This document shows, piece by piece, positions 18,177-27,680 of a stretch of 64,000 nucleotides of DNA. The stretch's first letter is position 1, and every line of letters begins with the position of its first letter. The translations under genes and the position numbers were made by a program. Location of the stretch: contig DATLUO010000135.1 in the NCBI GenBank assembly GCA_035533075.1, positions 1 through 64,000 on the forward strand, read 5' to 3'. Under the pieces are notes generated by a model. It did no database searches and had not been told where the DNA came from. It saw nothing but the letters and a program-made list of their open reading frames with translations. The stretch is from Pirellulales bacterium (GTDB taxonomy: Bacteria; Planctomycetota; Planctomycetia; Pirellulales; JAICIG01).

Positions 18177-18345
18177 ACCACGTTTGTCACGCTGGAGGAT
18201 GAGACCGGCGTCTCGAACCTGATCGGGCGCCCCGCGATCCGGGAGCGATACCGACGCGCCGCGGCCACCGCCGCCGCAATGCTGGTCTATGGCACGCCGG
18301 AGCGGCAAGGCGAAATCATTCACCTCTGGCCAGCAAGCTGGACGC
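18177..18345 (+). pseudogene. Remnant of error-prone DNA polymerase DnaE2 (C-terminal OB fold)
   Basis: The frame from 18177 reads TTFVTLEDETGVSNLI, then RPAIRERYRR, MLVYGTPERQGEIIHL. This matches the C-terminal OB-fold of DnaE2/ImuC (the FVTLEDETG.-N-iv-.P...RYR pattern). No polymerase domain precedes it, the frame has no start upstream, and after IIHL the likely continuation (LASKLDARNMVVI, then stop) lies in another frame. It is therefore a short fossil between two unrelated genes. The 140 bp between the oxidoreductase start (18035) and this fragment hold nothing else recognisable. Confidence 0.75.
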
Positions 18346-18398
18346 CCGGAACATGGTCGTCATCTGAGGTCATGTCAATCTGCCGCGTCGAAGGTTGG

Positions 18399-18511
18399 CT
18401 GACAGAAGAATTACCAGACAGAAAAATGCTTTGGTCCGCACTTCCCGGAACGGCACGGAGTCCGTTCCCTACAGAATCGCCATTTTTTATGTCTGGTAAT
18501 TTTTCTGTCAG
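18399..18511. mobile_element. 113-bp MITE-like hairpin element
   Basis: Terminal arms 18399-18420 and 18490-18511 are 22-bp inverted repeats with one mismatch (left arm begins CTGACAGAAGAATTACCAG). The interior holds the 35-bp repeat also found in the nuclease gene at 5407-5441, with its own GGAACGG/CCGTTCC stem. No coding capacity. It sits 3' of the DnaE2 remnant and just past the end of the secreted-protein gene. Mobility is inferred from form. Confidence 0.7.
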
Positions 18512-18569
18512 ATTCCCCGGATGGAGTGGGATGCGATGGATTGCCCAAGACAATTATAGCAGATCGACC

Positions 18570-20141
18570 TTATCGCAGTTCGCCGCCGGGCGGCAGCGCG
18601 CTCAGCGGCCGGACCTGGAGAATGCGGCCCAGGGGGCGAATCCGCTCCAAAGAGATCGCGTCAGGCAACGAGTCGGTGCCCACGTTGCCGGCGTCGTCGC
18701 GGACCTCCAGCAGCAGATAGACCTCGCCGGGCAAACGCTGGTCGAGCCGCCAGGCATAACGCCCGGTGTTCTCCAGGCCCGAAGCGATCGTCGACCACGG
18801 CCCCTGACGCGTCTGCGACCAGAACAACGAAATGCCGCGCACGGCCAGACTTCGATCGGCGGCCTGCCACGAAATGATCAGCCGGTCGGCCTCGTCGCCT
18901 TCGCCTTGCACCGCCGAAATCAAGTTCGCGTCGGGCTTGGTCAGATCGACACCGACCCAGACGTCGGGCAGGTCGCCGGCAACCGGCAACGGACTTCGCA
19001 GCCCCGTCGTCGTTTCGACCACGACCCGAAATCCATACACGCCTTCGCCCTCCACCTGCACCAGCATCGGACTGTGGCAGTCTTCATCGAGGCCGTAGCT
19101 GGTCCACGTGCGGCCACCGTCGGTCGTGATCCACAGCTCGACCTGGGCCACGCCGGCCGAGCCGATGGCATCGACGTCGTACAGCAACTCTAAGCGCGGC
19201 TTGTTGACCATCTGGGGCTTGACGCCCGGCGGCACGAGCGCACCGTCAGCCGCGGCGGCGCCGGCCGCCGTCGAGGAAAGATCGGGCAAGCGCTGCACCG
19301 GCGATCGGGAGGGTGGATGATCGTCGCCGGCCCCTTCGTTGTTGGAATCGCCGAACGGCGATTCGCCTTCTTCCGCCGGCCAATCGGGCGTGGCCGTGCG
19401 AGGATAGGACGCGGGCATCGCGGGCGTGCGCTCGATGGAACCGGCCGGCGATGCAAACAGCGGCGGGTCGCCGGAGGACACGGGTTGCTCTTTGATGCTG
19501 TGATTGCCGGCGGCGTCGATCACCTCCGCCCGGACCACCAGGTCGGCGTCCTGCTGGGCCAGCGGCAACACCAATGTGGTCTCGCCGCGGCGCTCGAAAG
19601 GCGGGGTCTGGGCGTCGGCCGGATCGACCGCCACGTGCTGCCACTTTTCGGTCGCGCCCGATAGCCGGTATTCGAGTTTGAACGACTTGTGCAGCAGGTG
19701 GGCGTCGGCAATGTGCCAGCGGACGATCAGTTCGCCTCCGCCGCCGTGTTGCGCGTCAAGCTCGAGCTGCGGCGGCTCCGTATCGACCACCACCTTAAGC
19801 TGGGCGATGGGTGGGCCTTCCGGCAAATAGCGGCCCGAGGCGTACTTGGTCCTGGGCATGAACCAGTATTCGCCGTCCTTGGGAGCCCTGAAAACAAGGC
19901 GCCCCTCCGACGGTTTTGCGCGACTTGCAACCTCCCACGTTCGTGCCTGATCGGCGGAAACGTGCAACTCGACGACCCGCGGCGGATCGCCGTTGGCTTG
20001 CGAAGCCGGAAACGAAAACGGCACCTCGAAGTCGGTGTACGTTGTATAGGTCGGCTCTTTAGGCGGAGCGGCGGCCGCACCGGCGGTCGTTGCACACGCC
20101 GCCAGCGTAACCACCAAGATTCGCGACCAGACCTGCCGCAT
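18570..20141 (-). CDS. Secreted multi-domain beta-sandwich protein
   Basis: 523 residues from ATG 20141 (MRQVWSRILVVTLAACATTAG), a clear Sec signal peptide of about 22 residues; the upstream extension of the open frame is not protein-like. The body holds repeated Ig/FN3-like units with the planctomycete pattern SADQARTWE, TTDGGRTWTSYGLDED and VRDDAGNVGTDSLPD, separated by a Pro/Ser/Asp-rich linker (about residues 240-300). No enzyme motif. Probably periplasmic or surface-bound. Monocistronic; 476 bp upstream are empty. Confidence 0.8.
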   Translation of the reverse strand: MRQVWSRILVVTLAACATTAGAAAAPPKEPTYTTYTDFEVPFSFPASQANGDPPRVVELHVSADQARTWEVASRAKPSEGRLVFRAPKDGEYWFMPRTKYASGRYLPEGPPIAQLKVVVDTEPPQLELDAQHGGGGELIVRWHIADAHLLHKSFKLEYRLSGATEKWQHVAVDPADAQTPPFERRGETTLVLPLAQQDADLVVRAEVIDAAGNHSIKEQPVSSGDPPLFASPAGSIERTPAMPASYPRTATPDWPAEEGESPFGDSNNEGAGDDHPPSRSPVQRLPDLSSTAAGAAAADGALVPPGVKPQMVNKPRLELLYDVDAIGSAGVAQVELWITTDGGRTWTSYGLDEDCHSPMLVQVEGEGVYGFRVVVETTTGLRSPLPVAGDLPDVWVGVDLTKPDANLISAVQGEGDEADRLIISWQAADRSLAVRGISLFWSQTRQGPWSTIASGLENTGRYAWRLDQRLPGEVYLLLEVRDDAGNVGTDSLPDAISLERIRPLGRILQVRPLSALPPGGELR

Positions 20142-20617
20142 GGAGTCCGTTCCCGCGGAATGTTGTGAATTGAAGCCGATCCGTTTTGGGCACCCGGCAA
20201 ATTCGACCGCGTCCGCGCCGTTTTTGCAGTCGATCGCGTGCCGTTTGTGGTGTATCGGTTGCCGGAGCGGCACCGCTTGAACAAGGCTTTCCGTAGACGC
20301 GGGGTGAAGCAACCGCGCAAGGTGCGAGGTTTGGGGAGGTCATAACCGGCAATGCCACGCCTCGCGCGGTGGTCGCTCCGGACAAAGCGGTGACTGGGGC
20401 AGAGCCGCGCGACAGGCGCGGATTCTGAGAAAAGCTTCGTCGCGGCGATGCCCCGGCTGCGTCACCACCGGGGCCCCTTGTCTCACCCGAGCGCAGGCGG
20501 CACGCGTGTCGCATCCAACGAGGTCCGCGGCGAATGCCTTGCGAGACGCGGGACTCAACCACCAACCAAGTCAAACGGCCTCGCGCTGCCAGAATTCTCA
20601 CGAATTCCGCTAGGCGG
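20142..20617. other. Intergenic, no gene seen
   Basis: 476 bp between the EF-G paralogue stop and the start of the secreted-protein gene. No motif-bearing frame, repeat or promoter with consensus spacing was found. It must carry the promoter of the secreted-protein gene. Confidence 0.5.
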
Positions 20618-22717
20618 CTATTCTTCTTCCTCCGGGTGCAGCACGGCCTTTTCGATGATCTCTTTCTGCACGTTGCCGGGCACCACTTCATAACGGTTGA
20701 ATTCCATCGTGAAACTCCCCTGCCCGCCCGTCATGCTCGACAAGGCACGGGCATACGTGGTGACCTCCGCCAGCGGCACCTCGGCGGTGACCGTTTGCAA
20801 GTCGCCGCCCGCCGAGTCCATACCCAACACTCGGCCGCGGCGGCCCGACATGTCGCTGTTGATGTCGCCCAGCTTGTCGCTGGGCACCGTGATGTGCATC
20901 GTCACAATCGGCTCCAACAGCGACGGCTTGGCTTGCTGAAACACGTTGCGGAAAGCCATCGAGCCGGCGGTCTTGAAAGCCGCTTCCGAGCTGTCCACCG
21001 GATGGTGCTTGCCGAAATAGACCTCGATGCAGAGATCCTGCACCTTGTGGCCGGCGATCACACCGCGCTCCATGCGTTCTTTGAAACCTTTTTCCACGGC
21101 GGGCAAAAAGTTGTTGGGAATGGTGCCGCCCACGACCGAGTCGATCCACAAGAAATTATTGGCCGGATCGTAATGAGAATCCCGCATCGAGGCGAAATTC
21201 GCCTTCGTGGCATAGGTTTCAATGTCGGTGCCGCGGGGCAAGGGAAACATGCGAATGTGGACCTCGCCGAACTGCCCGCGTCCGCCCGTCTGCTTTTTGT
21301 GGCGGTAGCTGCCTTCCGCCTTGGCCTGGATCGTCTCGCGATAGGGAATCTTCGGCTCCTTGACGTCGACCTCCACCTTGTCGCGCCGCTTCAGCCGCTC
21401 GCGGACGATCTGCAAGTGCAGCTCGCTCATGCCGGTCATCACCAGCTCTTTGGTTTGCGCGTCGCGGTCGAGGTGCAGGGTGAGGTCTTCCTCGACGATT
21501 TTGTGCAGGGCGGTCGAGAGCTTGCCTTCGTCGCCGCGGCTTTTGGGCGTCACGGCCAACCCGGCCATCGGCGTGGGAAAGGGAATCGGCGGCAACTCGA
21601 AGTCGCCCAGGCTGGTGCCGGTGTGCAGGTCTTCCGTTTTGGTGACCGCCACGATGTCGCCCGGACCGGCCTGATCGACCGGCTCCGTGTGGTTGGCCTG
21701 CACGCGGTAAAGCTGCGAAAGCTTGACGCCCTTGCGGACCTTCGAGGCGTGTACGGTGTCGTCCTTTTTCAAGGTGCCCGAAAAGACACGAATGAAGCTC
21801 AACTTTTGCACAAAGGGATCGATGCGGGTCTTGAACACCTGCGCGATCAGCGGAGCGGCCGGGTCGGGCTTGACTTCCAGCTCGCCGCCGTCGGCGCTCT
21901 TCGCGGTGCGCACGACTTTGGTCGGCGGCAAAGCGCAGAGGGCCAGGGCGTCGAGCAGCTCGGCGACGCCATGATCGCTCTTGGCGGCCACGCACAACAC
22001 CGGTATCACGCTCCCGTCGGCCACCGCTTCCACGATCAGCCGCGAGATTTCCTCTTCGGTCGGTTGCTGGCCATCGAAATAGCGGGCCGTCACCTCTTCG
22101 TCATGCTCGATGATCGCCTCGATGAGCGCCGTGTTGATTTCCGCCGGATTGACCACGGCATCTTTGACGTCGGCCGCCGGCTTCAACGTGCTGGTCACGC
22201 CGCGGAAGTGGTGGCCGCTGCCCAACGGCACGTTCAGCGGCAGGCAGGACGGGCCGAACAGCTCTTTGATGCTGCCGAGCAACTTCACGAAATCGGCGTT
22301 CTCGTCGTCGAGCTTGCTGACCACGATCATCCGCGCCAGGCCCGCCTTATGCGCCTCTTGAAAGACGCGGCGGGTATTGACCGCGATGCCCGAATGGGCG
22401 TTGATCACGATCACCGCGGTTTCCACGGCCCGCAATGCTCCGATGGTCTGGCCGATGAAGTCGGGGTAGCCCGGCGTGTCGATCGCCTGAAAGAGCTTGC
22501 CGGCATGGTCGAAATGGACGACGCTGGCCTCGATCGTGTATTTGTGGTGCTTCTCTTCTTCGTCGAAGTCGCAGACGCTCGTGCCGTCATCGACGCTGGC
22601 CGGGTGCTTGATGGCGCCGGTCTTGGTCAGGATCTTATCGACGAGCGTCGTCTTTCCCGCCGAACCGTGGCCACAGAAAGCGAGGTTGCGAATGTCTTCA
22701 ACGTTGCGTAGCGGCAT
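20618..22717 (-). CDS. Elongation factor G paralogue (EF-G-like)
   Basis: 699 residues, near the length of EF-G. GTPase boxes: GHGSAGKT (16-23), DTPGYPD (80-86) and SKLD (134-137) in place of the usual NKMD. Later domains include the EF-G IV-type segment KKQTGGRGQFGEVHIRM and the C-terminal MTGGQGSFTMEFNRYEVVP. The loop-altered G boxes and divergent domain II mark it as the EF-G-like class found beside a true fusA in many bacteria, so it is probably not the main translocase. Possible roles are ribosome recycling or stress adaptation. No ribosomal protein genes are adjacent, which also argues against fusA. Confidence 0.9.
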   Translation of the reverse strand: MPLRNVEDIRNLAFCGHGSAGKTTLVDKILTKTGAIKHPASVDDGTSVCDFDEEEKHHKYTIEASVVHFDHAGKLFQAIDTPGYPDFIGQTIGALRAVETAVIVINAHSGIAVNTRRVFQEAHKAGLARMIVVSKLDDENADFVKLLGSIKELFGPSCLPLNVPLGSGHHFRGVTSTLKPAADVKDAVVNPAEINTALIEAIIEHDEEVTARYFDGQQPTEEEISRLIVEAVADGSVIPVLCVAAKSDHGVAELLDALALCALPPTKVVRTAKSADGGELEVKPDPAAPLIAQVFKTRIDPFVQKLSFIRVFSGTLKKDDTVHASKVRKGVKLSQLYRVQANHTEPVDQAGPGDIVAVTKTEDLHTGTSLGDFELPPIPFPTPMAGLAVTPKSRGDEGKLSTALHKIVEEDLTLHLDRDAQTKELVMTGMSELHLQIVRERLKRRDKVEVDVKEPKIPYRETIQAKAEGSYRHKKQTGGRGQFGEVHIRMFPLPRGTDIETYATKANFASMRDSHYDPANNFLWIDSVVGGTIPNNFLPAVEKGFKERMERGVIAGHKVQDLCIEVYFGKHHPVDSSEAAFKTAGSMAFRNVFQQAKPSLLEPIVTMHITVPSDKLGDINSDMSGRRGRVLGMDSAGGDLQTVTAEVPLAEVTTYARALSSMTGGQGSFTMEFNRYEVVPGNVQKEIIEKAVLHPEEEE

Positions 22718-22772
22718 AAAGCTTCCTTTTCGTTGTCGTGGATGACCAGAAGAACAAAGGATTACGTCGGAA

Positions 22773-23510
22773 CTACTCCTTCATGCCGGCGGCGTTTTGG
22801 CGGGCCGCGGCGATCGCGTCGGGCAAAGTGAGCACGCCTTCATACAGCGCGCGTCCGATAATGCAGCCCTCGACCGGCAGGGCCGCCAGGGCGGCGATGT
22901 CGGCGGAGCGCGTGACGCCGCCCGAAGCGACGATCGGCAGGTCGACGGCGGCGCGAAGCTCTTTCAGGGCCGCCAGGTTCGGCCCCCCCAACATGCCGTC
23001 GGTGGCGATATCGGTGTAGATGATGGCGGCGATCGGCTCGTCGGCAAAGCGCGCGGCCAACTCGGTGGCGGCCACGTCGCTGGTTTCCAGCCATCCGTCG
23101 GTGGCAACCCGGCCACTACGCGCGTCGAGACCCAGCGCAAGCCGGCCGGGAAAACGGCGGCACATCCGCCGAAACCAGTCCGGCTCGGCCAACGCGCGAG
23201 TGCCGATCACCAGGCGCTCGAGACCCAGATCGAGCCAATCGGCGATGGTCTTTTCGTCACGGACACCGCCGCCCAATTCGCACGGCACGCCGACCGCCTC
23301 GAGAATCGCACGGACCGAGGCGGCATTGACTGGACGGCCGTCGCGCGCGCCGTCGAGATCGACCAGGTGGAGGCGTTCGCCGCCTTGCGCCACCCAGTGC
23401 CGGGCCATGGCCACGGGCTCGTCGGCAAACACCGTCTCGCGCTGGTAGTCGCCCTGCTGCAGGCGGACACACTTGCCGCCGCGCAGGTCTATCGCCGGCC
23501 AGATCTGCAT
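22773..23510 (-). CDS. hisA: 1-(5-phosphoribosyl)-5-[(5-phosphoribosylamino)methylideneamino]imidazole-4-carboxamide isomerase
   Basis: 245 residues, the normal HisA length. Catalyses the Amadori rearrangement of ProFAR to PRFAR in histidine synthesis, in the cytoplasm. TIM-barrel motifs: IWPAIDLRGGKCVRL with catalytic Asp at residue 8, GDY, LHLVDLDGA, ELGGGVRD, IYTDIATDGML with the second catalytic Asp, and VASGGV / GCIIGRALYEG phosphate-binding loops. No other his gene is in the window, so it is detached from any his operon. It is read 56 bp upstream of the EF-G paralogue on the same strand and may share its transcript. Confidence 0.95.
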   Translation of the reverse strand: MQIWPAIDLRGGKCVRLQQGDYQRETVFADEPVAMARHWVAQGGERLHLVDLDGARDGRPVNAASVRAILEAVGVPCELGGGVRDEKTIADWLDLGLERLVIGTRALAEPDWFRRMCRRFPGRLALGLDARSGRVATDGWLETSDVAATELAARFADEPIAAIIYTDIATDGMLGGPNLAALKELRAAVDLPIVASGGVTRSADIAALAALPVEGCIIGRALYEGVLTLPDAIAAARQNAAGMKE

Positions 23511-23601
23511 CGTGAATGGAACTCCCCACAGACGAAGAGTCGGAACAGGAAATCAAAATATGCCACACGCCGATGGGTGCCGCAAGTGGGCCTATTCCAT
23601 C

Positions 23602-24852
23602 CTAGCGCAGATCGTTGACCAGCGAGTCGTCGAGCGATGGAAGCTCGGCCCAGGCGCCGGACGCGAAACAGGCCGCCAACTCGTCTTGCGCGGAAGCCAG
23701 GGCGGCAACGATCTCAGGGCAACGGTCGGCGACGTCGTTTTGCTCCCAGCGGTCGTCGGGCTTGGTATACAGTTGCATCGTCGGTGGCTCGGCGGGCATC
23801 CGATGGGGCGGCGTCCGCAAATACCAGATCGGCGTGCGGAAGCCCCGTTCGCCATCTCGGCCCACAAGGCAGATACGATCGCGAAGCGCGACGGCCTCTT
23901 CGCGGACCACCGGCATCAGGCTGCGGCCGGCCCCGCCCGCCGCAGCGACCAGCCCGCCGATCTCCAGCAGCGTGGGTGCCAGATCGCAGGACTGCGCCAA
24001 CGAGGCACTGCGGCCGGCGGCGTTCAGCCCGTCGGGGAAACGCATCAGCCAGGGGGTTTGCACAAGCTCGCCAAACAGGGCCTGGTCGACGTCGCCCAAG
24101 CGGCCGTTCCGCCCCAGAGGAAAGCCCCGCGCGCCGAGCACGACCAGCAAGGTGTCGGCGAGAAGCTGCTCGGCTTCCAGCGCCTCCAACCATCCGCCCA
24201 GGCATTCGTCGAGCAGCGTCACTTGCCCGGCGTAAGATTGGCAGATGCCCCACAACTCGTCCGGGTCGTGGCCCAGCGCAAGATCGCGCGAGGGTGGCTG
24301 GATCATGCGAGACGGCGGCGGCTCGTCCGCGTCGGCATATTGCAGCCGAAACTCGTCCGGGGCGTCCCAGGGGGCCGACATTCCTTGGCTGTGCAGCCAT
24401 AGAAAGAACGGCTCGCGTGCGCCTTCCAGCCACGCCAGGGCGGAGGCAAAAAACCGGGCCAGATGCGTCTGGTCGATCGAGTCGCCCGGCGTGGCCTGTT
24501 CCGCACACGGCGCCGCGCCGAGCCGCAGGACTTCCCCGAAGCGACCGGCGAGCGGATGGCCGGCGACGAGCGGTTCATCGGTGATGCACGTGGTGATAAA
24601 GCCCTCGTTGGCGAACCGCTCGGCGAGCGGTGGACGCGGCGGCAAGTCGGCCGCCTGGCGCTCGAGGCGGTGCGTGCCCGACCACCAGCTTCGGCAAAGC
24701 TCTTGCAAGTCGGGCTGGTCGACGAACGCCTGGTCGAACAAGAATCCTTCCGCGGCCAGGCGATTGAAGTGCGGCGTGGCGACCCAGGTGTTGCCGTAAC
24801 AACCCAAGAAACCAGAGTGCAAGCGATCGATGACCATGACGACGACGTTCAT
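23602..24852 (-). CDS. Sulfatase-like protein lacking the formylglycine motif
   Basis: 416 residues of the alkaline phosphatase superfamily. It opens NVVVMVIDRLHSGFLGCYGN, and has TPHFNRLAAEGFLFDQAF and DTLLVVLGARGFPLG, the usual sulfatase landmarks. The formylglycine site C-x-P-x-R is not recognisable: the region reads QELCRSWWSGTH, and the second N-terminal metal Asp is also missing. No signal peptide is seen. It may be an inactive or altered-specificity member. Next to hisA without obvious link. Confidence 0.85.
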   Translation of the reverse strand: MNVVVMVIDRLHSGFLGCYGNTWVATPHFNRLAAEGFLFDQAFVDQPDLQELCRSWWSGTHRLERQAADLPPRPPLAERFANEGFITTCITDEPLVAGHPLAGRFGEVLRLGAAPCAEQATPGDSIDQTHLARFFASALAWLEGAREPFFLWLHSQGMSAPWDAPDEFRLQYADADEPPPSRMIQPPSRDLALGHDPDELWGICQSYAGQVTLLDECLGGWLEALEAEQLLADTLLVVLGARGFPLGRNGRLGDVDQALFGELVQTPWLMRFPDGLNAAGRSASLAQSCDLAPTLLEIGGLVAAAGGAGRSLMPVVREEAVALRDRICLVGRDGERGFRTPIWYLRTPPHRMPAEPPTMQLYTKPDDRWEQNDVADRCPEIVAALASAQDELAACFASGAWAELPSLDDSLVNDLR

Positions 24853-25087
24853 GGAGTCTTAGCATAGAGAGTCGTCGCCCGCTGAGAAGGCGCAAGGCGT
24901 CAGGCATCCGGCGGCGAGCAACGGTAGTTGCAGACCCTGGAGCCAGTTCTTTCCATTCCGCCAGTGCGAGCTTAAACTCAGATCTGGCGACCAACGCCGA
25001 CGGTTTCGAGGAAACGCCATCATGGCTCGACAAACACGGCGGTACATGTTGCGTAGACCACGACGTCATTTTAATTTTACATCCACG

Positions 25088-27001
25088 ATGTTTGACAGAT
25101 CGCTCAGCCTCTTCCTTGTTGTCTTGATCCTGTCCGCGGCGGCCTCTTCGGCCGCTGAGCCGGCCAAGCCGATTGATTTCAGCCATGACATCGCTCCGCT
25201 GATCAAGACGCACTGCGGCAAGTGCCACACCAACGGCAAGGCCGAGGGATCGCTCTCGCTCGATACGCGCGAGGAGTTGCTGAAAGCCAAGGCCGCCGTG
25301 CCGGGCAAACCGAGCGAGAGCGAACTCATCAAACGCCTCATCACCGCTGATGCGGACGAGCGGATGCCCGCCAAGGCCCCGCCGCTGGCGGCCGAGCCAA
25401 TCGCGATCTTCACCGCCTGGATCGAGCAGGGCCTGCCGTGGGAAGAAGGTTTTACGTTCAAGACCGACCGCTACGTCGCGCCGCTCCGGCCGAGACAGGT
25501 CGAGCTGCCGCCGGCACGCGACGGCGCCACCCATCCGATCGACCGGATTGTGGCGGCCTACTTCGCCGAGCACGAAGTCGCACCGCCGCCAAGACTCGAC
25601 GATGCGGCGTTTGTGAGGCGCGCGTCGCTCGACGTCGTCGGCTTGCTGCCTGCGGAAGGGGAGCTGGAGTCGTTCCTGGCCGACGGTTCGGCGGACAAAC
25701 GCGAGCGGTTCGTCCGCCGGCTGCTCGACGACCGCCGGGCGTACGCCGACCACTGGCTTACGTTCTGGAACGACCTGTTGCGGAACGACTACCGCGGCAC
25801 GGGCTACATCGACGGCGGACGCAAGCAGATTTCCAAGTGGCTCTATCAATCGCTGGTCGACAACAAGCCCTACGATCAGTTTGTCCGCGAGTTGATCAGC
25901 CCCAACGGCGACTCGGAAGGTTTTGTGTATGGCATCAAGTGGCGCGGCCGGACCAACGCCAGCCAGACCACGCAAGTGCAGTTTTCGCAGAATGTGTCGC
26001 AGGTGTTTTTCGGCATCAATATGAAATGCGCCTCCTGCCACGACAGCTTCATCGACCGTTGGAAGCTCGACGATGCTTACGGCCTGGCGGCCATCGTGGC
26101 CGACGCGCCGCTGGAGATTCGCCGTTGCGACACGGCGACCGGCCGCATGGCCTCGCCGAAGTTCCTGTGGCCGGAGCTGGGCGAGATCGACGCCTCATTG
26201 CCGAAAGCGGGCCGGCTGGCGCGGCTGGCCGAACTGGTGACGCAGCCGGAAAACGGCCGTTTTTCACGCACCATCGCCAACCGTCTGTGGCAGCGGCTCA
26301 TGGGCCGCGGGCTTGTCCATCCGGTCGATGTGATGGCCAATCGTCCCTGGAGCGAAGACCTGCTCGATTACCTGGCCAACTACCTGGTCGAGCAGGGTTA
26401 TGATTTGAAGAAGTTGCTGGAGCACATCGTCACGTCAGGCGCCTATCAGTCGCAGTGCGCGGCGGTGGAAAGCGAGTCGAGCGGCGACGACTATGTTTTC
26501 CGCGGGCCGGAAGTGAAACGCATGACCGCCGAGCAATTTGTCGACGCCGTGTGGCAGATCACCGGAACTTCGCAAGGCAAGCCGGTGGCTCCGGTGGCGC
26601 TGGCCGATTTTTCGCCGGATACGCCGAGCGAGCAGCGGTTTGTGCGCGCATCGCTGTTGTTCTGTGATGAGCTGATGCGGTCGCTGGGCCGGCCGAACCG
26701 CGAGCAAGTGGTGACGACGCGCGGCGACGTGCTGACGACCTTGCAGGCGCTCGATCTGACGAACGGGCCGGCCATCGCCGAGACGCTGGCGCGCGGCGCC
26801 GCCAACTTGTTGAAAGACAGTTCGTCTTCCGACGCTCAAGCGATCGTCAGCCGGCTTTACTTGCAGGCATTGTCGCGGCCGCCGACCCCGAGCGAGCTGG
26901 CCGCGGCCCTGGAGCTGATCGGTTCGCCGCCAACGCAGGACGGCCTGGCCGACCTGCTCTGGGTGCTGTTCATGTTGCCGGAGTTCCAGTTGATAAGATG
27001 A
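25088..27001 (+). CDS. Secreted cytochrome-type DUF1549/DUF1553 protein (set 1)
   Basis: 637 residues from ATG 25088 (MFDRSLSLFLVVLILSA), a Sec signal; an upstream ATG at 25022 would add 22 non-signal residues. Planctomycete cytochrome C-like region with HCGKCH near residue 43, then DUF1549 (PSCyt2, FVRRASLDVVGLLP, KCASCHDSF) and DUF1553 (PSD1, ANRLWQRLMGRGLVHPVDV). Such proteins are exported and usually paired with a DUF1501 protein; biochemical role unknown, with heme binding likely from the two CxxCH motifs. Its DUF1501 partner follows at 27841, separated by a RAYT gene. Confidence 0.92.
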   Translation: MFDRSLSLFLVVLILSAAASSAAEPAKPIDFSHDIAPLIKTHCGKCHTNGKAEGSLSLDTREELLKAKAAVPGKPSESELIKRLITADADERMPAKAPPLAAEPIAIFTAWIEQGLPWEEGFTFKTDRYVAPLRPRQVELPPARDGATHPIDRIVAAYFAEHEVAPPPRLDDAAFVRRASLDVVGLLPAEGELESFLADGSADKRERFVRRLLDDRRAYADHWLTFWNDLLRNDYRGTGYIDGGRKQISKWLYQSLVDNKPYDQFVRELISPNGDSEGFVYGIKWRGRTNASQTTQVQFSQNVSQVFFGINMKCASCHDSFIDRWKLDDAYGLAAIVADAPLEIRRCDTATGRMASPKFLWPELGEIDASLPKAGRLARLAELVTQPENGRFSRTIANRLWQRLMGRGLVHPVDVMANRPWSEDLLDYLANYLVEQGYDLKKLLEHIVTSGAYQSQCAAVESESSGDDYVFRGPEVKRMTAEQFVDAVWQITGTSQGKPVAPVALADFSPDTPSEQRFVRASLLFCDELMRSLGRPNREQVVTTRGDVLTTLQALDLTNGPAIAETLARGAANLLKDSSSSDAQAIVSRLYLQALSRPPTPSELAAALELIGSPPTQDGLADLLWVLFMLPEFQLIR

Positions 27002-27026
27002 GATGAGTTGTGAGCCGCGCTCAGCC

Positions 27027-27066
27027 GTAAGGTGGGACAAGCGAGCTTGCGAGCGCCGGCCCACCG
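27027..27066 (+). repeat. REP element A
   Basis: Imperfect palindrome with the core GCGAGCTTGCGAGCGCC flanked by GGTGGGAC and GGCCCACC. It lies just upstream of the RAYT start. Similar copies in the window are at 27681-27720, 27791-27830 (inverted), 59829-59873, 60540-60570, 61979-62017 and 62086-62125. Confidence 0.85.
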
Positions 27067-27098
27067 CTAAAAACGAGAGAGCACCCAGAGACTTCCCC

Positions 27099-27659
27099 GT
27101 GCCGAACTATCGTCGCTACTATGTTCCCGGCGGCACTTACTTCTTCACCTGCCTCACTCTTCGGCGGTGGCGGATCATGACCACGCCTCTGGCGCGCAAC
27201 TGCTTGCGCAAGGCCATTCAAACGGTCCAGCGCGACCACCCGTTCGACCTGGTGGCCATCGTGCTCTTGCCCGACCATTGGCACACGGTCTGGTCGCTTC
27301 CGCCCGGCGACGCTCGCTATCCGCTCCGCTGGTTGCGGATCAAGGAGGAGTTTACGAAGGCATGGCTGGAGGGCGGCGGGGGCGAACTACCACAGTCAAC
27401 TTCGCGTAAGCGACATCGCCAACGTGGCGTCTGGCACAAGCGATACTGGGAGCACACGGTTGAAGACGAAGACGATCTCAAGCGATGCGTCGACTACGTG
27501 CATTGGAACCCGCGAAAGCATAAACTGGTAGAACGCGTCCAGGACTGGCGCTGGTCGTCGTTTCACCGGTTCGTTAGCTTGGGGGAATACGAATTGGAGT
27601 GGGGCGGCACCGATCCAACGCCCGACTGGGACGCGCCGGAGTGGGGCGACGTCGAGTAG
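27099..27659 (+). CDS. REP-associated tyrosine transposase (RAYT)
   Basis: 186 residues, start taken at GTG 27099 giving (M)PNYRRYYVPGGTYFFTCLT, the usual RAYT opening; the frame is open upstream through REP A but that is unlikely to be translated. HUH motif in LLPDHWHTVW and catalytic-Tyr segment CVDYVHWNPRKHKLV, then the WxWSSFHRFV ending. RAYTs nick and join REP palindromes as single strands. Here REP copies flank it in direct (27681-27720) and inverted (27791-27830) orientation, the expected arrangement. The gene sits between set 1 DUF1553 and DUF1501 genes, which are normally adjacent. Confidence 0.92.
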   Translation: MPNYRRYYVPGGTYFFTCLTLRRWRIMTTPLARNCLRKAIQTVQRDHPFDLVAIVLLPDHWHTVWSLPPGDARYPLRWLRIKEEFTKAWLEGGGGELPQSTSRKRHRQRGVWHKRYWEHTVEDEDDLKRCVDYVHWNPRKHKLVERVQDWRWSSFHRFVSLGEYELEWGGTDPTPDWDAPEWGDVE

Positions 27660-27680
27660 TGAGCGTTCAGTGAGCCGGGC

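Noticed and set aside
20534-22711. 725-codon plus-strand frame opposite the EF-G paralogue
   Set aside because: Clear EF-G motifs are on the minus strand; the plus frame is low-information His/Arg/Val-rich shadow.
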